Origin: Zhongshania sp.
GTDB lineage: Bacteria; Pseudomonadota; Gammaproteobacteria; Pseudomonadales; Spongiibacteraceae
Assembly: GCA_018066965.1 (NCBI GenBank)
Contig: JAGPVP010000083.1
Span: 1 to 64,000 of the forward strand
Direction: 5' to 3'
Length of the DNA: 64,000 nt
Position numbers and translations under genes: made by a program. Of the stretch, positions 18,206-27,740 are shown piece after piece (position 1 is the first letter of the stretch; the number at the start of each line of letters is the position of its first letter). The notes beneath the pieces were generated by a model, which was given only the letters and a program-made list of their open reading frames with translations, made no database searches and was not told where the DNA came from.

Positions 18206-19996
18206 TTAGGCAAATGCCTCCTCAGGAATATCCATCAAGCTGGCACTGCCGTTGCGGATTGACTCGCTCAAACCCTTTGCCTGCGGCAGTAATCGTTGAA
18301 TAAAGAAGCGCGCCGTGTGCAGCTTGGCTTGCGAGAACGCTTCACCCTGCTGGCTTTCACCACTTAGCACGGTACGCGTCATCATTGCCCACATATAGGT
18401 GTAAAGCGTAAAGCCCATCACATGCAGAAATTCAACCGATGCCGCGCCAATGGCATTTGCATCACCGGCTTGCGCCTGCGCCAAAACAAACTCAGACAGC
18501 GATTCAAGATTATTAACCGCATCATTTAATGGCGTTAAAAACTCATCCATACCATTTACTGATGCCGCGGAGCCCGCAAATTCACGCATCTCTGCTATCA
18601 ATATACTAAGGTTTTGCGCGCCATTGGCTGCAATTTTGCGACCCATTAAATCAAGCGCTTGAATGCCGTTGGTACCTTCGTAAATCTGGCTAATACGCAC
18701 ATCGCGCACTAACTGTTCCATACCCCATTCACGAATATAGCCATGGCCGCCAAATATTTGCTGGCCCGCTACCGTGCCTTCTAAACCTTTATCTGTAAGG
18801 AAAGCTTTAGCGATAGGCGTGAGTAACTCGACCATACCCTCGGCTTTAGCTTTAACCTCACCGCTGCCGAATTTAGACTCATCTAGCTGCTTACCCACAT
18901 AGACGGCAAAGGCACGACCAGCCTCAACATACGCCTTTTGAGTTAATAACATACGGCGAACATCAGGGTGCACAATAATAGGATCAGCTGCGCCAGCACT
19001 ATTAACCGGCCCAGACGGGGCACGACTTTGCAGACGCTCACGTGCGTATATTGAAGACCATTGGTAGGCGGCCTCTGCTGCGCTCAAACCTTGAATGCCC
19101 ACCGACAGGCGCTCGTAGTTCATCATGGTAAACATACCCTGCAAACCACGATTAATCTCGCCAACAAGATAACCCTGCGCACCATCGAAATTCATTACGC
19201 AGGTTGCCGAGGCATTGATACCCATTTTGTGTTCTATGCTACCGCAGTGAACACCGTTGTTTTCACCGCTGCTACCATCTTCATTGACCTTCATTTTAGG
19301 GACAAGGAATAAGGAAATACCTTTGGAGCCAGCAGGCGCATCTGGCAATTTAGCTAACACCAAATGAATAATATTCTCAGTTAAATCTTGGTCACCACCA
19401 GTAATAAATATTTTAGTACCTGTGATACTGTAACTGCCATCCGCTAACGGCTCTGCTTTAGTACGAATCATACCGAGATCCGTACCCGCATGACTTTCCG
19501 TTAGGCACATGGCTCCAGCCCACTTACCAGAATACATATTGGGTAGATATTTAGTTTTAAGCTCATCAGTCGCATGACTGGCAATGGCCAAAGCCGCGCC
19601 GGACGTCAGTGTTAAATATAGGCCCATCGCAATGTTTGAGGAGTACAACATCTCTTCAAACAAGAGAACCAACATTTTCGGCATAGTCTGACCGCCGTAC
19701 TCCGGCGCACCAGATAAACCACCCCAGCCGCCCTCGGCTAGTTGGCGAAATGCTTCAGGGTAACCTTTAGGCGTAGTAACAACACCATCTGTCCACTTCA
19801 CCCCGTCTTCGTGCCCAGGCTGACTGAGTGGCGCAACCAAGGTTTCATTGATTTTTGCACCCTCTTCGAGGATGGCATCAGCAAGTTCTCGGTTTACATC
19901 TTCCATAGCAGGCATGGTTTGCCACAGGTTTTCAGCTTTAAAAACCTCGTGTAAAACAAACTGCATATCACGGAGGGGGGCTTTATATTCAGGCAT
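18206..19996 (-). CDS. Acyl-CoA dehydrogenase (FadE-like, large C-terminal-domain type), copy 1
   Basis: 596 residues, the long acyl-CoA dehydrogenase class with extra N- and C-terminal domains (DmdC/PA0506-PA0508-like). Visible features are MPEYKAPLRDMQFVLHEV at the start, the FAD/substrate motif AMCLTESHAGTDLGMIRTKA, GTKIFITGG, HKMGINASATCVMNFD, and QIFGGHGYIREWGMEQLVRD plus IYEGTNGIQALDLMGRK. It should catalyse the first, FAD-linked step of fatty acid beta-oxidation. It is clearly paralogous to the next gene upstream and cotranscribed with it (64-bp gap with a hairpin). Chain length preference unknown. Confidence 0.92.
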   Translation of the reverse strand: MPEYKAPLRDMQFVLHEVFKAENLWQTMPAMEDVNRELADAILEEGAKINETLVAPLSQPGHEDGVKWTDGVVTTPKGYPEAFRQLAEGGWGGLSGAPEYGGQTMPKMLVLLFEEMLYSSNIAMGLYLTLTSGAALAIASHATDELKTKYLPNMYSGKWAGAMCLTESHAGTDLGMIRTKAEPLADGSYSITGTKIFITGGDQDLTENIIHLVLAKLPDAPAGSKGISLFLVPKMKVNEDGSSGENNGVHCGSIEHKMGINASATCVMNFDGAQGYLVGEINRGLQGMFTMMNYERLSVGIQGLSAAEAAYQWSSIYARERLQSRAPSGPVNSAGAADPIIVHPDVRRMLLTQKAYVEAGRAFAVYVGKQLDESKFGSGEVKAKAEGMVELLTPIAKAFLTDKGLEGTVAGQQIFGGHGYIREWGMEQLVRDVRISQIYEGTNGIQALDLMGRKIAANGAQNLSILIAEMREFAGSAASVNGMDEFLTPLNDAVNNLESLSEFVLAQAQAGDANAIGAASVEFLHVMGFTLYTYMWAMMTRTVLSGESQQGEAFSQAKLHTARFFIQRLLPQAKGLSESIRNGSASLMDIPEEAFA

Positions 19997-20017
19997 GAGT
20001 TGCTCCTTTAAATCAGC

Positions 20018-20039
20018 ACGACGGCCTATAGGCCGCCGT
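20018..20039 (-). other. Hairpin between the two acyl-CoA dehydrogenase genes
   Basis: On the minus strand ACGGCGGCC, TATA loop, GGCCGTCGT (9 bp with one G-T wobble), followed by GCTGATTTAAAGGAG, which is the ribosome binding region of the downstream gene. It lies 21 nt past the upstream stop. It may attenuate or stabilise the downstream message. Confidence 0.45.
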
Positions 20040-20060
20040 TAATCTACTCGACACAATATA

Positions 20061-21848
20061 TTAAAACGCGAACGACTCTTCAGGCATCGCCATCACACTG
20101 TCTGCCCCATTAAGCATCGCGAGCTTATGAGATTCAGTGCGCGGCAAAATACGCTGGTAGTAGAACTGAGCGGTTTGGATTTTTGCTTTAAGGAAAGCAT
20201 CATCGGCGTCACCGTCTAAGGCAATAGACGCCATGCGTGCCCACATAAAGGCCAGTGATACATAACCTGAGTACATCAAATAATCGACTGATGCAGCGCC
20301 AACTTCATCGGCATTACTCATGGCTTTTTCACCCAATTTACCGGTGATGTCGCCCCACTCTGCGTTCAGCGTTTGTAATTGCTCAACAAATGGCGCCATG
20401 CCAGGTTTGTCTTGCTGCTCTTTGCAGAATTGGTGAATAATTTTAGTAAACACCATTAACTGCTTACCACCGCTACCCATCACCTTACGACCAAGTAGAT
20501 CTAATGCTTGAATACCTGTCGTGCCTTCATAGAGTGTAGAGATACGTAAATCGCGGACGATTTGCTCCATACCCCACTCAGAAATAAATCCATGACCACC
20601 AAACACCTGCATACCGTAGTTAGCAGACTCTAAACCAGTTTCAGTAACAAATGCCTTCGCAATTGGCGTGAGTAACTCAGAAAGTTCTTCGGCCTTATTG
20701 CGTTCTTCTTCATCACCTGAGAAATAGAAGGTATCGACAAGCTGCGCCACCCAATAGATAAACGCACGGCTACCCTCAGCAAAGGCCTTTTGGGTTAACA
20801 GCATGCGACGGACATCTGCATGAACAATCAACGGGTCAGCAGGACCATCAGGATTTTTTGGCCCGCTCAGTGAACGCATTTGCAAACGATCGCGCGCGTA
20901 TGCCAAAGCACCTTGGAACGATGCTTCGCCTGCAGACAAGCCTTGCAAGGCAGTACCTAGGCGAGCCGAGTTCATCATGTGGAACATGGCATTAAGACCG
21001 CGATTTTCTTCGCCGACTAAAAAGCCTTTCGCGCTGTCAAAGTTCATCACACAAGTTGCTGATGCCTTGATACCCATCTTATGCTCGATACTGCCGCAGT
21101 GAACGCCATTACGCTCACCCACTTCGCCGTTTTCGTCAGGTAAGAATTTGGGCACTACAAATAATGAGATGCCTTTTGTACCAGCCGGCGCACCTTCTAC
21201 ACGAGCCAATACAAGATGGATGATATTTTCCATCATGTCGTGCTCGCCACCAGAAATGAATATCTTGGTACCGGTAACGTTATAGCTACCATCGGCATTC
21301 ATATCCGCTTTCGTTCTTAGCAAGCCGAGATCGGAACCGCAATGCGACTCGGTTAAACACATTGTGCCGCCCCAAGTACCATCGGTCATTTTAGCCAGAT
21401 AGGTTTCCTGCAACTCATCACTGGCATAAGCCTCAAGTAAGCGCGCGGCAGACTGTGACAAACCGGTATACATACCCCAAGCCCAACAGGCTGAACTCAC
21501 CATCTCAGTTACAACTAAACCCAGCGAATTCGGCAAACCTTGGCCGCCAAATTGTGGATTAGCCGTCATGGAGGGCCAGCCACCTTCCGCAAACTGCTGG
21601 TAAGCTTCTTTAAAGCCTTCTGGCGTAGTCACGCCCGATTCTGACCAAGTACAACCCTGCTGGTCACCAATTTGATTTAAAGGTGACAAGACATTTTCTG
21701 AAAATTTGGCGCCTTCGGAAATAATGGCGTCCATCAAGTCTTCGCTTACCTCTTCACGGGTTGCAAGACTGGCAAAGTGTTTATCGCAATTAAGTACTTC
21801 TTTCAGCACAAAATTGATATCGCGAAGTGGCGCTGTATATTGCGGCAT
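20061..21848 (-). CDS. Acyl-CoA dehydrogenase (FadE-like, large C-terminal-domain type), copy 2
   Basis: 595 residues, co-linear with the neighbouring paralogue over its full length. It has MPQYTAPLRDINFVLKEVL, TMCLTESHCGSDLGLLRTKA, GTKIFISGGEHD, HKMGIKASATCVMNFD, QVFGGHGFISEWGMEQIVRD and LYEGTTGIQALDLLGRK. It belongs to the same FAD-dependent acyl-CoA dehydrogenase class and likely differs in chain-length range, as reported for the tandem PA0506/PA0508 pair. It is the first gene of the operon, behind a candidate promoter at 21913-21940. Substrate is inference. Confidence 0.92.
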   Translation of the reverse strand: MPQYTAPLRDINFVLKEVLNCDKHFASLATREEVSEDLMDAIISEGAKFSENVLSPLNQIGDQQGCTWSESGVTTPEGFKEAYQQFAEGGWPSMTANPQFGGQGLPNSLGLVVTEMVSSACWAWGMYTGLSQSAARLLEAYASDELQETYLAKMTDGTWGGTMCLTESHCGSDLGLLRTKADMNADGSYNVTGTKIFISGGEHDMMENIIHLVLARVEGAPAGTKGISLFVVPKFLPDENGEVGERNGVHCGSIEHKMGIKASATCVMNFDSAKGFLVGEENRGLNAMFHMMNSARLGTALQGLSAGEASFQGALAYARDRLQMRSLSGPKNPDGPADPLIVHADVRRMLLTQKAFAEGSRAFIYWVAQLVDTFYFSGDEEERNKAEELSELLTPIAKAFVTETGLESANYGMQVFGGHGFISEWGMEQIVRDLRISTLYEGTTGIQALDLLGRKVMGSGGKQLMVFTKIIHQFCKEQQDKPGMAPFVEQLQTLNAEWGDITGKLGEKAMSNADEVGAASVDYLMYSGYVSLAFMWARMASIALDGDADDAFLKAKIQTAQFYYQRILPRTESHKLAMLNGADSVMAMPEESFAF

Positions 21849-21912
21849 GACAATGACCTCATGAACAAGAATATCGCGGGCAGCTAAATACCCACCAATG
21901 TTGACAGTGACA

Positions 21913-21940
21913 ACTATAGCGTTTTTATTACGTCTTGCAA
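21913..21940 (-). promoter_or_regulatory. Candidate sigma-70 promoter of the acyl-CoA dehydrogenase operon
   Basis: Minus-strand TTGCAA, 16-bp spacer, TATAGT, about 65 nt before the start codon. An imperfect dyad, TTGACAGTGACAA (21901-21913), overlaps the expected start site and could be an operator. No FadR or PsrA consensus was recognised. Confidence 0.5.
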
Positions 21941-22035
21941 GTTATTTTGGATTACGAGATTCTCAAAGCACCTCGAGCTTTATAACGTCCAACCTTATAA
22001 AAGCTAATAAAATCAAAATACTAGGAGCTCTGGGC

Positions 22036-22064
22036 AAAAAAAACCCCGGAATACCGGGGTTTTT
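22036..22064 (-). terminator. Bidirectional rho-independent terminator
   Basis: AAAACCCCGG-AATA-CCGGGGTTTT hairpin flanked by A-run and T-run on both strands. It terminates the large lipoprotein gene (stop at 22095) on the minus strand and would also work on the plus strand. Confidence 0.9.
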
Positions 22065-22094
22065 AAATCAGCGATTACTCACCAGAATCCGCAC

Positions 22095-25000
22095 TCAACC
22101 GCCACCGAACAAGCCAGCAAGTAAAGTTGCAAGGGAGGTTGGATCAGCTATCAAGCCAGAAATTGCATCGCTTACCGCAGTGGGGTCAGCCAAATCGGTT
22201 AACGTTCCTAACAATGCTGCCTGATCACCTAAGGGGAGATCTGACAGAAGTGCAATGAACTCTTCTGGGTTGGGCGTACCCTCTCCGCCACCAGCCAAAC
22301 CACCAAGAATAGCAAGTAGTTCTTCGGGGCCTGGGGTGCCTTCACCGCCACCGGCCAAACCAGTCAAAATCGCAATCAGCTCTTCTGGACCAGGGGTGCC
22401 TTCACCGCCACCGGCCAAGCCAGTCAAAATTGCAATCAGCTCTTCTGGACCAGGGGTACCTTCACCGCCACCGGCCAAACCAGTCAAAATTGCAATCAGC
22501 TCTTCCGGACCTGGGGTACCTTCACCGCCACCGGCCAAACCAGTCAAAATCGCAATCAGCTCTTCTGGGCCAGGAGTACCTTCTCCGCCACCAGCTAAAC
22601 CAGTCAGAATTGCAAGCAACTCTTCAGGGCCAGGGGTGCCTTCTCCGCCACCAGCCAAATCAGTCAGAATCGCAAGCAATTCTTCAGGGCCAGGTGTACC
22701 TTCATCGCCGCCGGCCAAACCAGTTAATAAAGCGATGAAATCCTGTACTTGTTCCGGAGTTTGCTCAGTAAACATCGCAAACAGGGCCTCAAGCTGCTCT
22801 TGACTTGGCTCTTCGCCCAGCGCATCTAACAATACTTGAAGCTCTTCAGGTGCGTTCTCTGACAACATTGTAATAACGCCGGCTACCGCATCGGGATCAG
22901 CAATCGTTTCGAACAAATCCTGCAACTGCGCCGCGGGATCACTGCTACCGTTTCCTGGCACCGCTGGATCAATCGCATCAGCAGGTGCAGCAGCCACACA
23001 GGTTTCATACACTTTCACTGCTTCAGTTAAATCAACGGTTAGCAGTTGTGCATCGATCACCAGCTCTATGCGGTCGTAATCATTGGGAGCAATGAACCCC
23101 AGCAGATACTTAGTTTCGCTATTTGACGCAGTAGGATCAGGGAAGCTAAATGCACCTGGATCAAATGTCGAAGCTGGATCAGAAGGATCGAATGCTGGGA
23201 ACAAGGCATCATTGGAGCGAATCAAACCTTGTCCAAGCAACGAAATCTCAGTGTTTTCACCAATACCAGCACCACCATTCTGGACACCATTCAAGTAAGT
23301 TTTAACGCTAATCCGACGCGTAATACTCAGATCAACCGTACCGTTGGGAATACTGATAATGAAGCCCGCAACCTGACCCGCAGGAATTGCAGCGGGCATA
23401 GTCACTTGTAAAGTTTGCGAACCCGTTACACCTAGGCCGCCATCCCCGAGCAAAGAATCAAGTAAACCAACATCGTAATTAATTATGGCAAATGATCCTA
23501 AATCGAGATCTATCGCATTATCTGGCGATACCACTGAACAACCGTCCAACAAGGGAGCGGTTAAATTAGTTAGTCCGCAAACAAGACCTGTTTCAGGTGC
23601 TGCAACGCTAGAGCCAGCAGGCGCGCCAGCAGTACATGCAAAGTTTTCTGCAATTGCGGCTACGTTACACGCTACCGCATTGCCGCTAGCGTCTACTTCC
23701 TGACCGGGGTTAGGCAATGGGCAATTGTCAGTGCCGTTAGGAACGGTATCACCATCGATATCGTCATCACAAACATCGCCAATATCATCACCGTCGAAAT
23801 CAGCTTGATCGGTATTTGCAACAGTAGGGCAATTATCAACATCGTCTAAAACGTTATCGGCATCGTTGTCAGCTTCACAAGCATCGCCCACACCATTATT
23901 GCCGGCGTCGTCCTGATCCAAGTTTGGCACTAAAGGGCAATTATCGAAGTCGTCAAGTACGCCATCGCCGTCATCATCGATATCGCAGGCATCACCCTCA
24001 CCGTCACCATTGGTATCAACCTGACTTGTATTGGCAACCAATGGGCAATTGTCCGCATTATCGACCAAACCATCGGTATCGGTATCATCACAAGCGTCGC
24101 CAATACCATTTACAGTAACGGTATCTGCTTGGTCAACGTTGGGGGTGTTCGGACAGTTGTCATTTACATCAGCAATTGAATCGCCATCGGTATCAATCTG
24201 GCAAGCATCACCAATCCCATCAAGATCAGAATCGGTTTGATCGGCATTTACGACCAGCGGACAGTTATCCAGTGGCTCTCCAGCTGCGTTTTTATCGTCA
24301 ACGCCATCGCCATCGACATCTGCATCACAAACATCGCCTTTGCCATCGGCATCCAAGTCTTGCTGACCGGAGTTTGCGTTAACACGGCAATTATCGACAG
24401 TATCTAGAACACCATCAGCGTCAGAGTCATCACAGGCATCGCCAATGCCATCTCCATCAACATCAGCCTGATTCGTGTTGGCAACAAATGGGCAATTATC
24501 AACGCTGTTTAGTACACCATCGCTATCCGCGTCTGCTTCGCACGCGTCGCCGGTACCGTCGCTATCAGAATCCAACTGATTTTGATTAGCCACTAGCGGA
24601 CAGTTGTCTGCACCATCTAGAACCGTATCATTGTCATCGTCATTATCGCAGACATCACCTAAACCATCGTTGTCGGTGTCTACTTGGCCAGCATTTGAGA
24701 TTGTTGGGCAGTTGTCTACTACATCAAAAACACCATCCGAATCGGTGTCCTCACAAGCATCACCGATCCCATCAGTGTCAGTATCTTCTTGACTAAGGTT
24801 AGGTATTAAGGGGCAATTATCTACCGTATTTAGAACACCGTCGCCGTCAGAGTCGCCCTGACAAACATCGCCGACACCATCACTATCGGCATCTTCTTGA
24901 CCCGGGTTAGATACGAGTGGGCAGTTATCTACGCCATCGTTTTTGCCGTCGTTGTCGTCGTCAATATCACAGGCATCACCAAGACCATCAGAATCAGTGT

Positions 25001-25520
25001 CGCGCTGATTGACATTCGATATCGCTGGGCAATTATCGACATTATCCAAGATCGAGTCGTTATCGCTATCGTCGCAGGCATCGCCAACACTATTGTTAGG
25101 CGTAATCGCATTCTCTTGAAGGGGATTTACTATGAGCGGGCAATTATCGACCCCATCTAATATGCCATCACCGTCATTGTCAGGGTCACACACATCGCCC
25201 TGACCGTTCGAATCTGTATCACGCTGATCAACATTTGGAGTGTTGGGGCAATTATCAATCGTATCCGCAATACCATCGCCATCAGTATCTTCGTCGCAGG
25301 CATCACCCCGCGAGTCACCGTCAGAATCTAGCTGACCTGGATTCGCCACGTTAGGGCAATTATCGACAGTATCTAAAATACCGTCACCATCGCTATCGGT
25401 TTGGGTAGCTGGCGGATTGCCCCCCCCAGACTTTCCGTCGTTGGCTGACTTACACGCGGTTAACTGGAACGACGTGGCCATTACTATCAGCAATGCCACA
25501 ACTAACTTCTGCAAATGCAT
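22095..25520 (-). CDS. Large thrombospondin type 3 repeat lipoprotein
   Basis: 1,141 residues from ATG at 25520 (AGGAG 6 nt upstream; the track start is a TTG). The signal peptide ends in a lipobox (FQLTAC), then a Gly/Pro linker. About residues 35-600 hold 16 thrombospondin type 3 units (DxDxDG... DNCP), a calcium-binding fold. A globular middle part (about 600-860) with few Cys residues has no recognised family. A helical part with eight 20-residue repeats (GLAGGGEGTPGPEELIAILT type) follows, then a hydrophobic GLFGGG end. It lies 28 nt downstream of an OmpA-family gene. Likely a surface or outer-membrane lipoprotein; role unknown. Confidence 0.88.
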   Translation of the reverse strand: MHLQKLVVALLIVMATSFQLTACKSANDGKSGGGNPPATQTDSDGDGILDTVDNCPNVANPGQLDSDGDSRGDACDEDTDGDGIADTIDNCPNTPNVDQRDTDSNGQGDVCDPDNDGDGILDGVDNCPLIVNPLQENAITPNNSVGDACDDSDNDSILDNVDNCPAISNVNQRDTDSDGLGDACDIDDDNDGKNDGVDNCPLVSNPGQEDADSDGVGDVCQGDSDGDGVLNTVDNCPLIPNLSQEDTDTDGIGDACEDTDSDGVFDVVDNCPTISNAGQVDTDNDGLGDVCDNDDDNDTVLDGADNCPLVANQNQLDSDSDGTGDACEADADSDGVLNSVDNCPFVANTNQADVDGDGIGDACDDSDADGVLDTVDNCRVNANSGQQDLDADGKGDVCDADVDGDGVDDKNAAGEPLDNCPLVVNADQTDSDLDGIGDACQIDTDGDSIADVNDNCPNTPNVDQADTVTVNGIGDACDDTDTDGLVDNADNCPLVANTSQVDTNGDGEGDACDIDDDGDGVLDDFDNCPLVPNLDQDDAGNNGVGDACEADNDADNVLDDVDNCPTVANTDQADFDGDDIGDVCDDDIDGDTVPNGTDNCPLPNPGQEVDASGNAVACNVAAIAENFACTAGAPAGSSVAAPETGLVCGLTNLTAPLLDGCSVVSPDNAIDLDLGSFAIINYDVGLLDSLLGDGGLGVTGSQTLQVTMPAAIPAGQVAGFIISIPNGTVDLSITRRISVKTYLNGVQNGGAGIGENTEISLLGQGLIRSNDALFPAFDPSDPASTFDPGAFSFPDPTASNSETKYLLGFIAPNDYDRIELVIDAQLLTVDLTEAVKVYETCVAAAPADAIDPAVPGNGSSDPAAQLQDLFETIADPDAVAGVITMLSENAPEELQVLLDALGEEPSQEQLEALFAMFTEQTPEQVQDFIALLTGLAGGDEGTPGPEELLAILTDLAGGGEGTPGPEELLAILTGLAGGGEGTPGPEELIAILTGLAGGGEGTPGPEELIAILTGLAGGGEGTPGPEELIAILTGLAGGGEGTPGPEELIAILTGLAGGGEGTPGPEELLAILGGLAGGGEGTPNPEEFIALLSDLPLGDQAALLGTLTDLADPTAVSDAISGLIADPTSLATLLAGLFGGG
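22242..22721 (-). repeat. Eight tandem 60-bp coding repeats
   Basis: Exactly eight direct repeats of 60 bp, each encoding a 20-residue unit with consensus GLAGGGEGTPGPEELIAILT, in frame inside the lipoprotein gene. Central units differ by only a few bases (for example units starting near 22381 and 22441), while the edge units are more diverged, consistent with expansion from the middle by slippage or recombination. Confidence 0.95.
23700..25402 (-). repeat. Thrombospondin type 3 repeat region (16 units)
   Basis: Sixteen imperfect repeats of about 33-40 codons, each with Asp-rich calcium loops (DSDGDG, DADSDG, DIDDDGDG) and a DNCP or DNCR core followed by N-x-x-Q and GDACD. DNA identity between units is lower than in the 60-bp array, so this is an old repeat. 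Paired Cys residues suggest disulfides in the mature exported protein. Confidence 0.92.
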
Positions 25521-25548
25521 GCCCTGCTCCTTCAAGCGATTTTATTAA

Positions 25549-26604
25549 TTACCGAGTAGTTAAACGAAACTCAACTCGTCGATTTGTTGCCCGCCCAGTT
25601 GGCGTATCATTACTAGCTATTGGTGATATTTCGCCATAGCCCTTCGCGACTAAGCGGTATGACGCAATACCATTACCAACCAAAAATTGTTTCACAGACG
25701 CTGCGCGCTGCTGTGACAGGCTCAGATTATAGGTATCTGCGCCAACGCTATCGGTGTGCCCTGCAATTTCAACATTTACGTTGTTTTGACTTTCTAGAAA
25801 CGACACAGCCGACATCAAAGTGTTTTTACCAAACGGGGTAAGTTGGGCCGAGCCGGTTTCAAAAGTAATGTTGGCAATATTGATGACTTGCTGTTCAATC
25901 ACACAACCGCGACCGTCTACACGCGCTCCTGGCAGGGTGTTCGGACATTCATCGTACTGATCTACAACACGGTCACCGTCAGTATCTACCGGCTGAACCT
26001 GAACCTGCTTATATATGACCTTTTCTACAACGACTTCCTTTTTCTGCTGAACCGTGCCTAAGGCAATCTCTAAACCCAAACCAAAACGCACATCGCTGCG
26101 TCCATCGAGGTAATCATCCTGAACATAACGCGCCTCACCGCGGTAACGCAGCCATTGCAAGTCGAAGAGACGGCCGACAAAGCCAACACCCACATTCCAA
26201 TAAAATGAATCTTCATCTAGTGCATCTGGAACAACGTCATTTTCTGCACCACCAATCCCTGCCAATACAAAGGGTGTGAACTGCTCCCTATTACCGAATC
26301 CGTACTGGAGATCTAAGCCACCGCCAGACTGGTAAAAATCACTGCCATTGTTATCGCCAGTTTCAAAGGTATTGTCAAAATACACACCTTCAATGTAGAG
26401 GCGCTCGGTTAACGGGTAACCAAATCCGAGCTGCCAACCGTTATTTGTAGAGTCAACATTTCGATCAGAATCGGTGTTTGTGGCCGTGCCCAAGGCATAG
26501 ATATGCGGATATACCGAGTCTTCCGCTGCAAAAACAGAGGCGGAAGTACCGGCAATCAGACAAACAAACAAAAATGAAATAGTAAGACCAATGTCTCTAT
26601 ACAT
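25549..26604 (-). CDS. OmpA-family outer-membrane protein
   Basis: 351 residues. Signal peptide (LTISFLFVCLIAGTSASVFA), then a beta-barrel-like domain of about 160 residues with alternating aromatic strands (GWQLGFGYPLTERLYIEGVYF). A hinge with one thrombospondin type 3-like loop (DTDGDRVVDQYDECPNT) leads to the OmpA C-terminal peptidoglycan-binding domain: ITFETGSAQLTPFG, VEIAGHTDSVGADTYN, LSQQRAASV and GRATNRRVEFRL, with the Asp and Arg that bind diaminopimelate. It anchors outer membrane to peptidoglycan. It is upstream of, and probably cotranscribed with, the large lipoprotein gene. Confidence 0.93.
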   Translation of the reverse strand: MYRDIGLTISFLFVCLIAGTSASVFAAEDSVYPHIYALGTATNTDSDRNVDSTNNGWQLGFGYPLTERLYIEGVYFDNTFETGDNNGSDFYQSGGGLDLQYGFGNREQFTPFVLAGIGGAENDVVPDALDEDSFYWNVGVGFVGRLFDLQWLRYRGEARYVQDDYLDGRSDVRFGLGLEIALGTVQQKKEVVVEKVIYKQVQVQPVDTDGDRVVDQYDECPNTLPGARVDGRGCVIEQQVINIANITFETGSAQLTPFGKNTLMSAVSFLESQNNVNVEIAGHTDSVGADTYNLSLSQQRAASVKQFLVGNGIASYRLVAKGYGEISPIASNDTPTGRATNRRVEFRLTTR

Positions 26605-26970
26605 CCCTAAACCTCTTTATTGTTGCTACTTTTCCGTGTCGCAGTATTGGTTATTCAAGGCGTCAACCAAGGTAAGTACAATCACTTATTGAGCTTACAT
26701 TTAGTTCCAGAGTATTACTTAAATTTAACCTCCTGTTAATGGCGAATGATAAAAATTCCGCATTTGTTACTAATTCGACCGAAAAAAACCTCTTCGCTGG
26801 CTATATTTTGAGCAACCAATGCGTAGCCTGATATGCAAAGAACACAAAACATCGCAATTTTAGACATATATAAGCAAACAGCAGGATTCAAACCGGTCGC
26901 AGCTAACAAAAATAGTTATAGCACTTAAGGCACAAAGGCACACAAGATTCGCGAATAATTCAGACAACGA
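26605..26970. other. Intergenic region between the OmpA-family gene and bioD
   Basis: 366 AT-rich bp with no credible ORF. AGAGG and AGGG lie just upstream of the OmpA-family start. A TTGACG (minus strand, near 26660) exists but no well-spaced -10 was found. A palindrome ATTCGCGAAT lies near 26950, downstream of bioD. No clear terminator for bioD was seen. Confidence 0.6.
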
Positions 26971-27660
26971 TCACAAAAAAGCAATATTTAGCTTAGCCCC
27001 GACTGTGTCGGCGCTTCGTTCATGTTCGGGCAGGTAAGGCACTACACCAAGGCAAGGAGCCGCCAACATTGCGTTTAGCGACGATAGGTTTTCATCAAAA
27101 CAGGCCATGTCGGGGTCAATTCGGTTTGCCACCCAACCCGCAAGACGCAAGCCATCAGCGCGAATGGCCTCGGCAGTAAGTAAAGCATGATTAATACAGC
27201 CTAATTTCATACCCACAACTAGAATAACCGGCGCCTGTAATTCAATGGCTAAGGCCGACAGTAATTCCTGACGATTTAATGGTACCCGCCAGCCACCAGC
27301 GCCCTCCACCAAAACAAAGTCTGCGGGCTGCATCATGGCGCCACGGCATAATCCCGCAAGCTGCGCCGCGCTAATGCGCTTACCGACTTGCTCCGCGGCA
27401 ATATGCGGCGCGATTGGCGGTTCCAGTAAAACTGGGTTCACTTGTTGGTAAGGTAGTTTTTCGGTCATTGCCGCCATTAACATGACCGCATCTTGATTTC
27501 GCAATCCGTCAGCAGTGCGTTCAGCACCCGCTGCGATAGGCTTTATTGCCAGCGTTCGCAAGCCTTGTGCTTCAGCCGCTTTAAGCAGGCCACAAGCAAC
27601 CAAGGTTTTTCCGACATCGGTATCGGTACCTGCAATGAAGTAATGTCGGCTACTCAACAT
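26971..27660 (-). CDS. bioD: Dethiobiotin synthetase
   Basis: 229 residues, normal length. The N-terminal P-loop is FIAGTDTDVGKTLVACGLL, followed by the AIKPIAAG substrate loop, LVEGAGGWRVPL and the C-terminal WVANRIDP motif. It closes the ureido ring of dethiobiotin from 7,8-diaminopelargonate, CO2 and ATP. Last gene of the bioB-F-HC-D cluster, 80 bp after bioHC. No SD of note precedes the ATG. bioA, which makes its substrate, is not in this window. Confidence 0.95.
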   Translation of the reverse strand: MLSSRHYFIAGTDTDVGKTLVACGLLKAAEAQGLRTLAIKPIAAGAERTADGLRNQDAVMLMAAMTEKLPYQQVNPVLLEPPIAPHIAAEQVGKRISAAQLAGLCRGAMMQPADFVLVEGAGGWRVPLNRQELLSALAIELQAPVILVVGMKLGCINHALLTAEAIRADGLRLAGWVANRIDPDMACFDENLSSLNAMLAAPCLGVVPYLPEHERSADTVGAKLNIAFL

Positions 27661-27740
27661 AAATGAAGTCCATCATACAAATTAATATTATTTTCCAGTA
27701 ACACCAAGAATTAGTCATGCCAAACAAAGGCGCAGAGTAG

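Noticed and set aside
22255-22803. Plus-strand ORF of 182 residues with Pro/Ser repeats
   Set aside because: It is the antisense shadow of the 60-bp repeats in the lipoprotein gene; the repeats keep both frames open.
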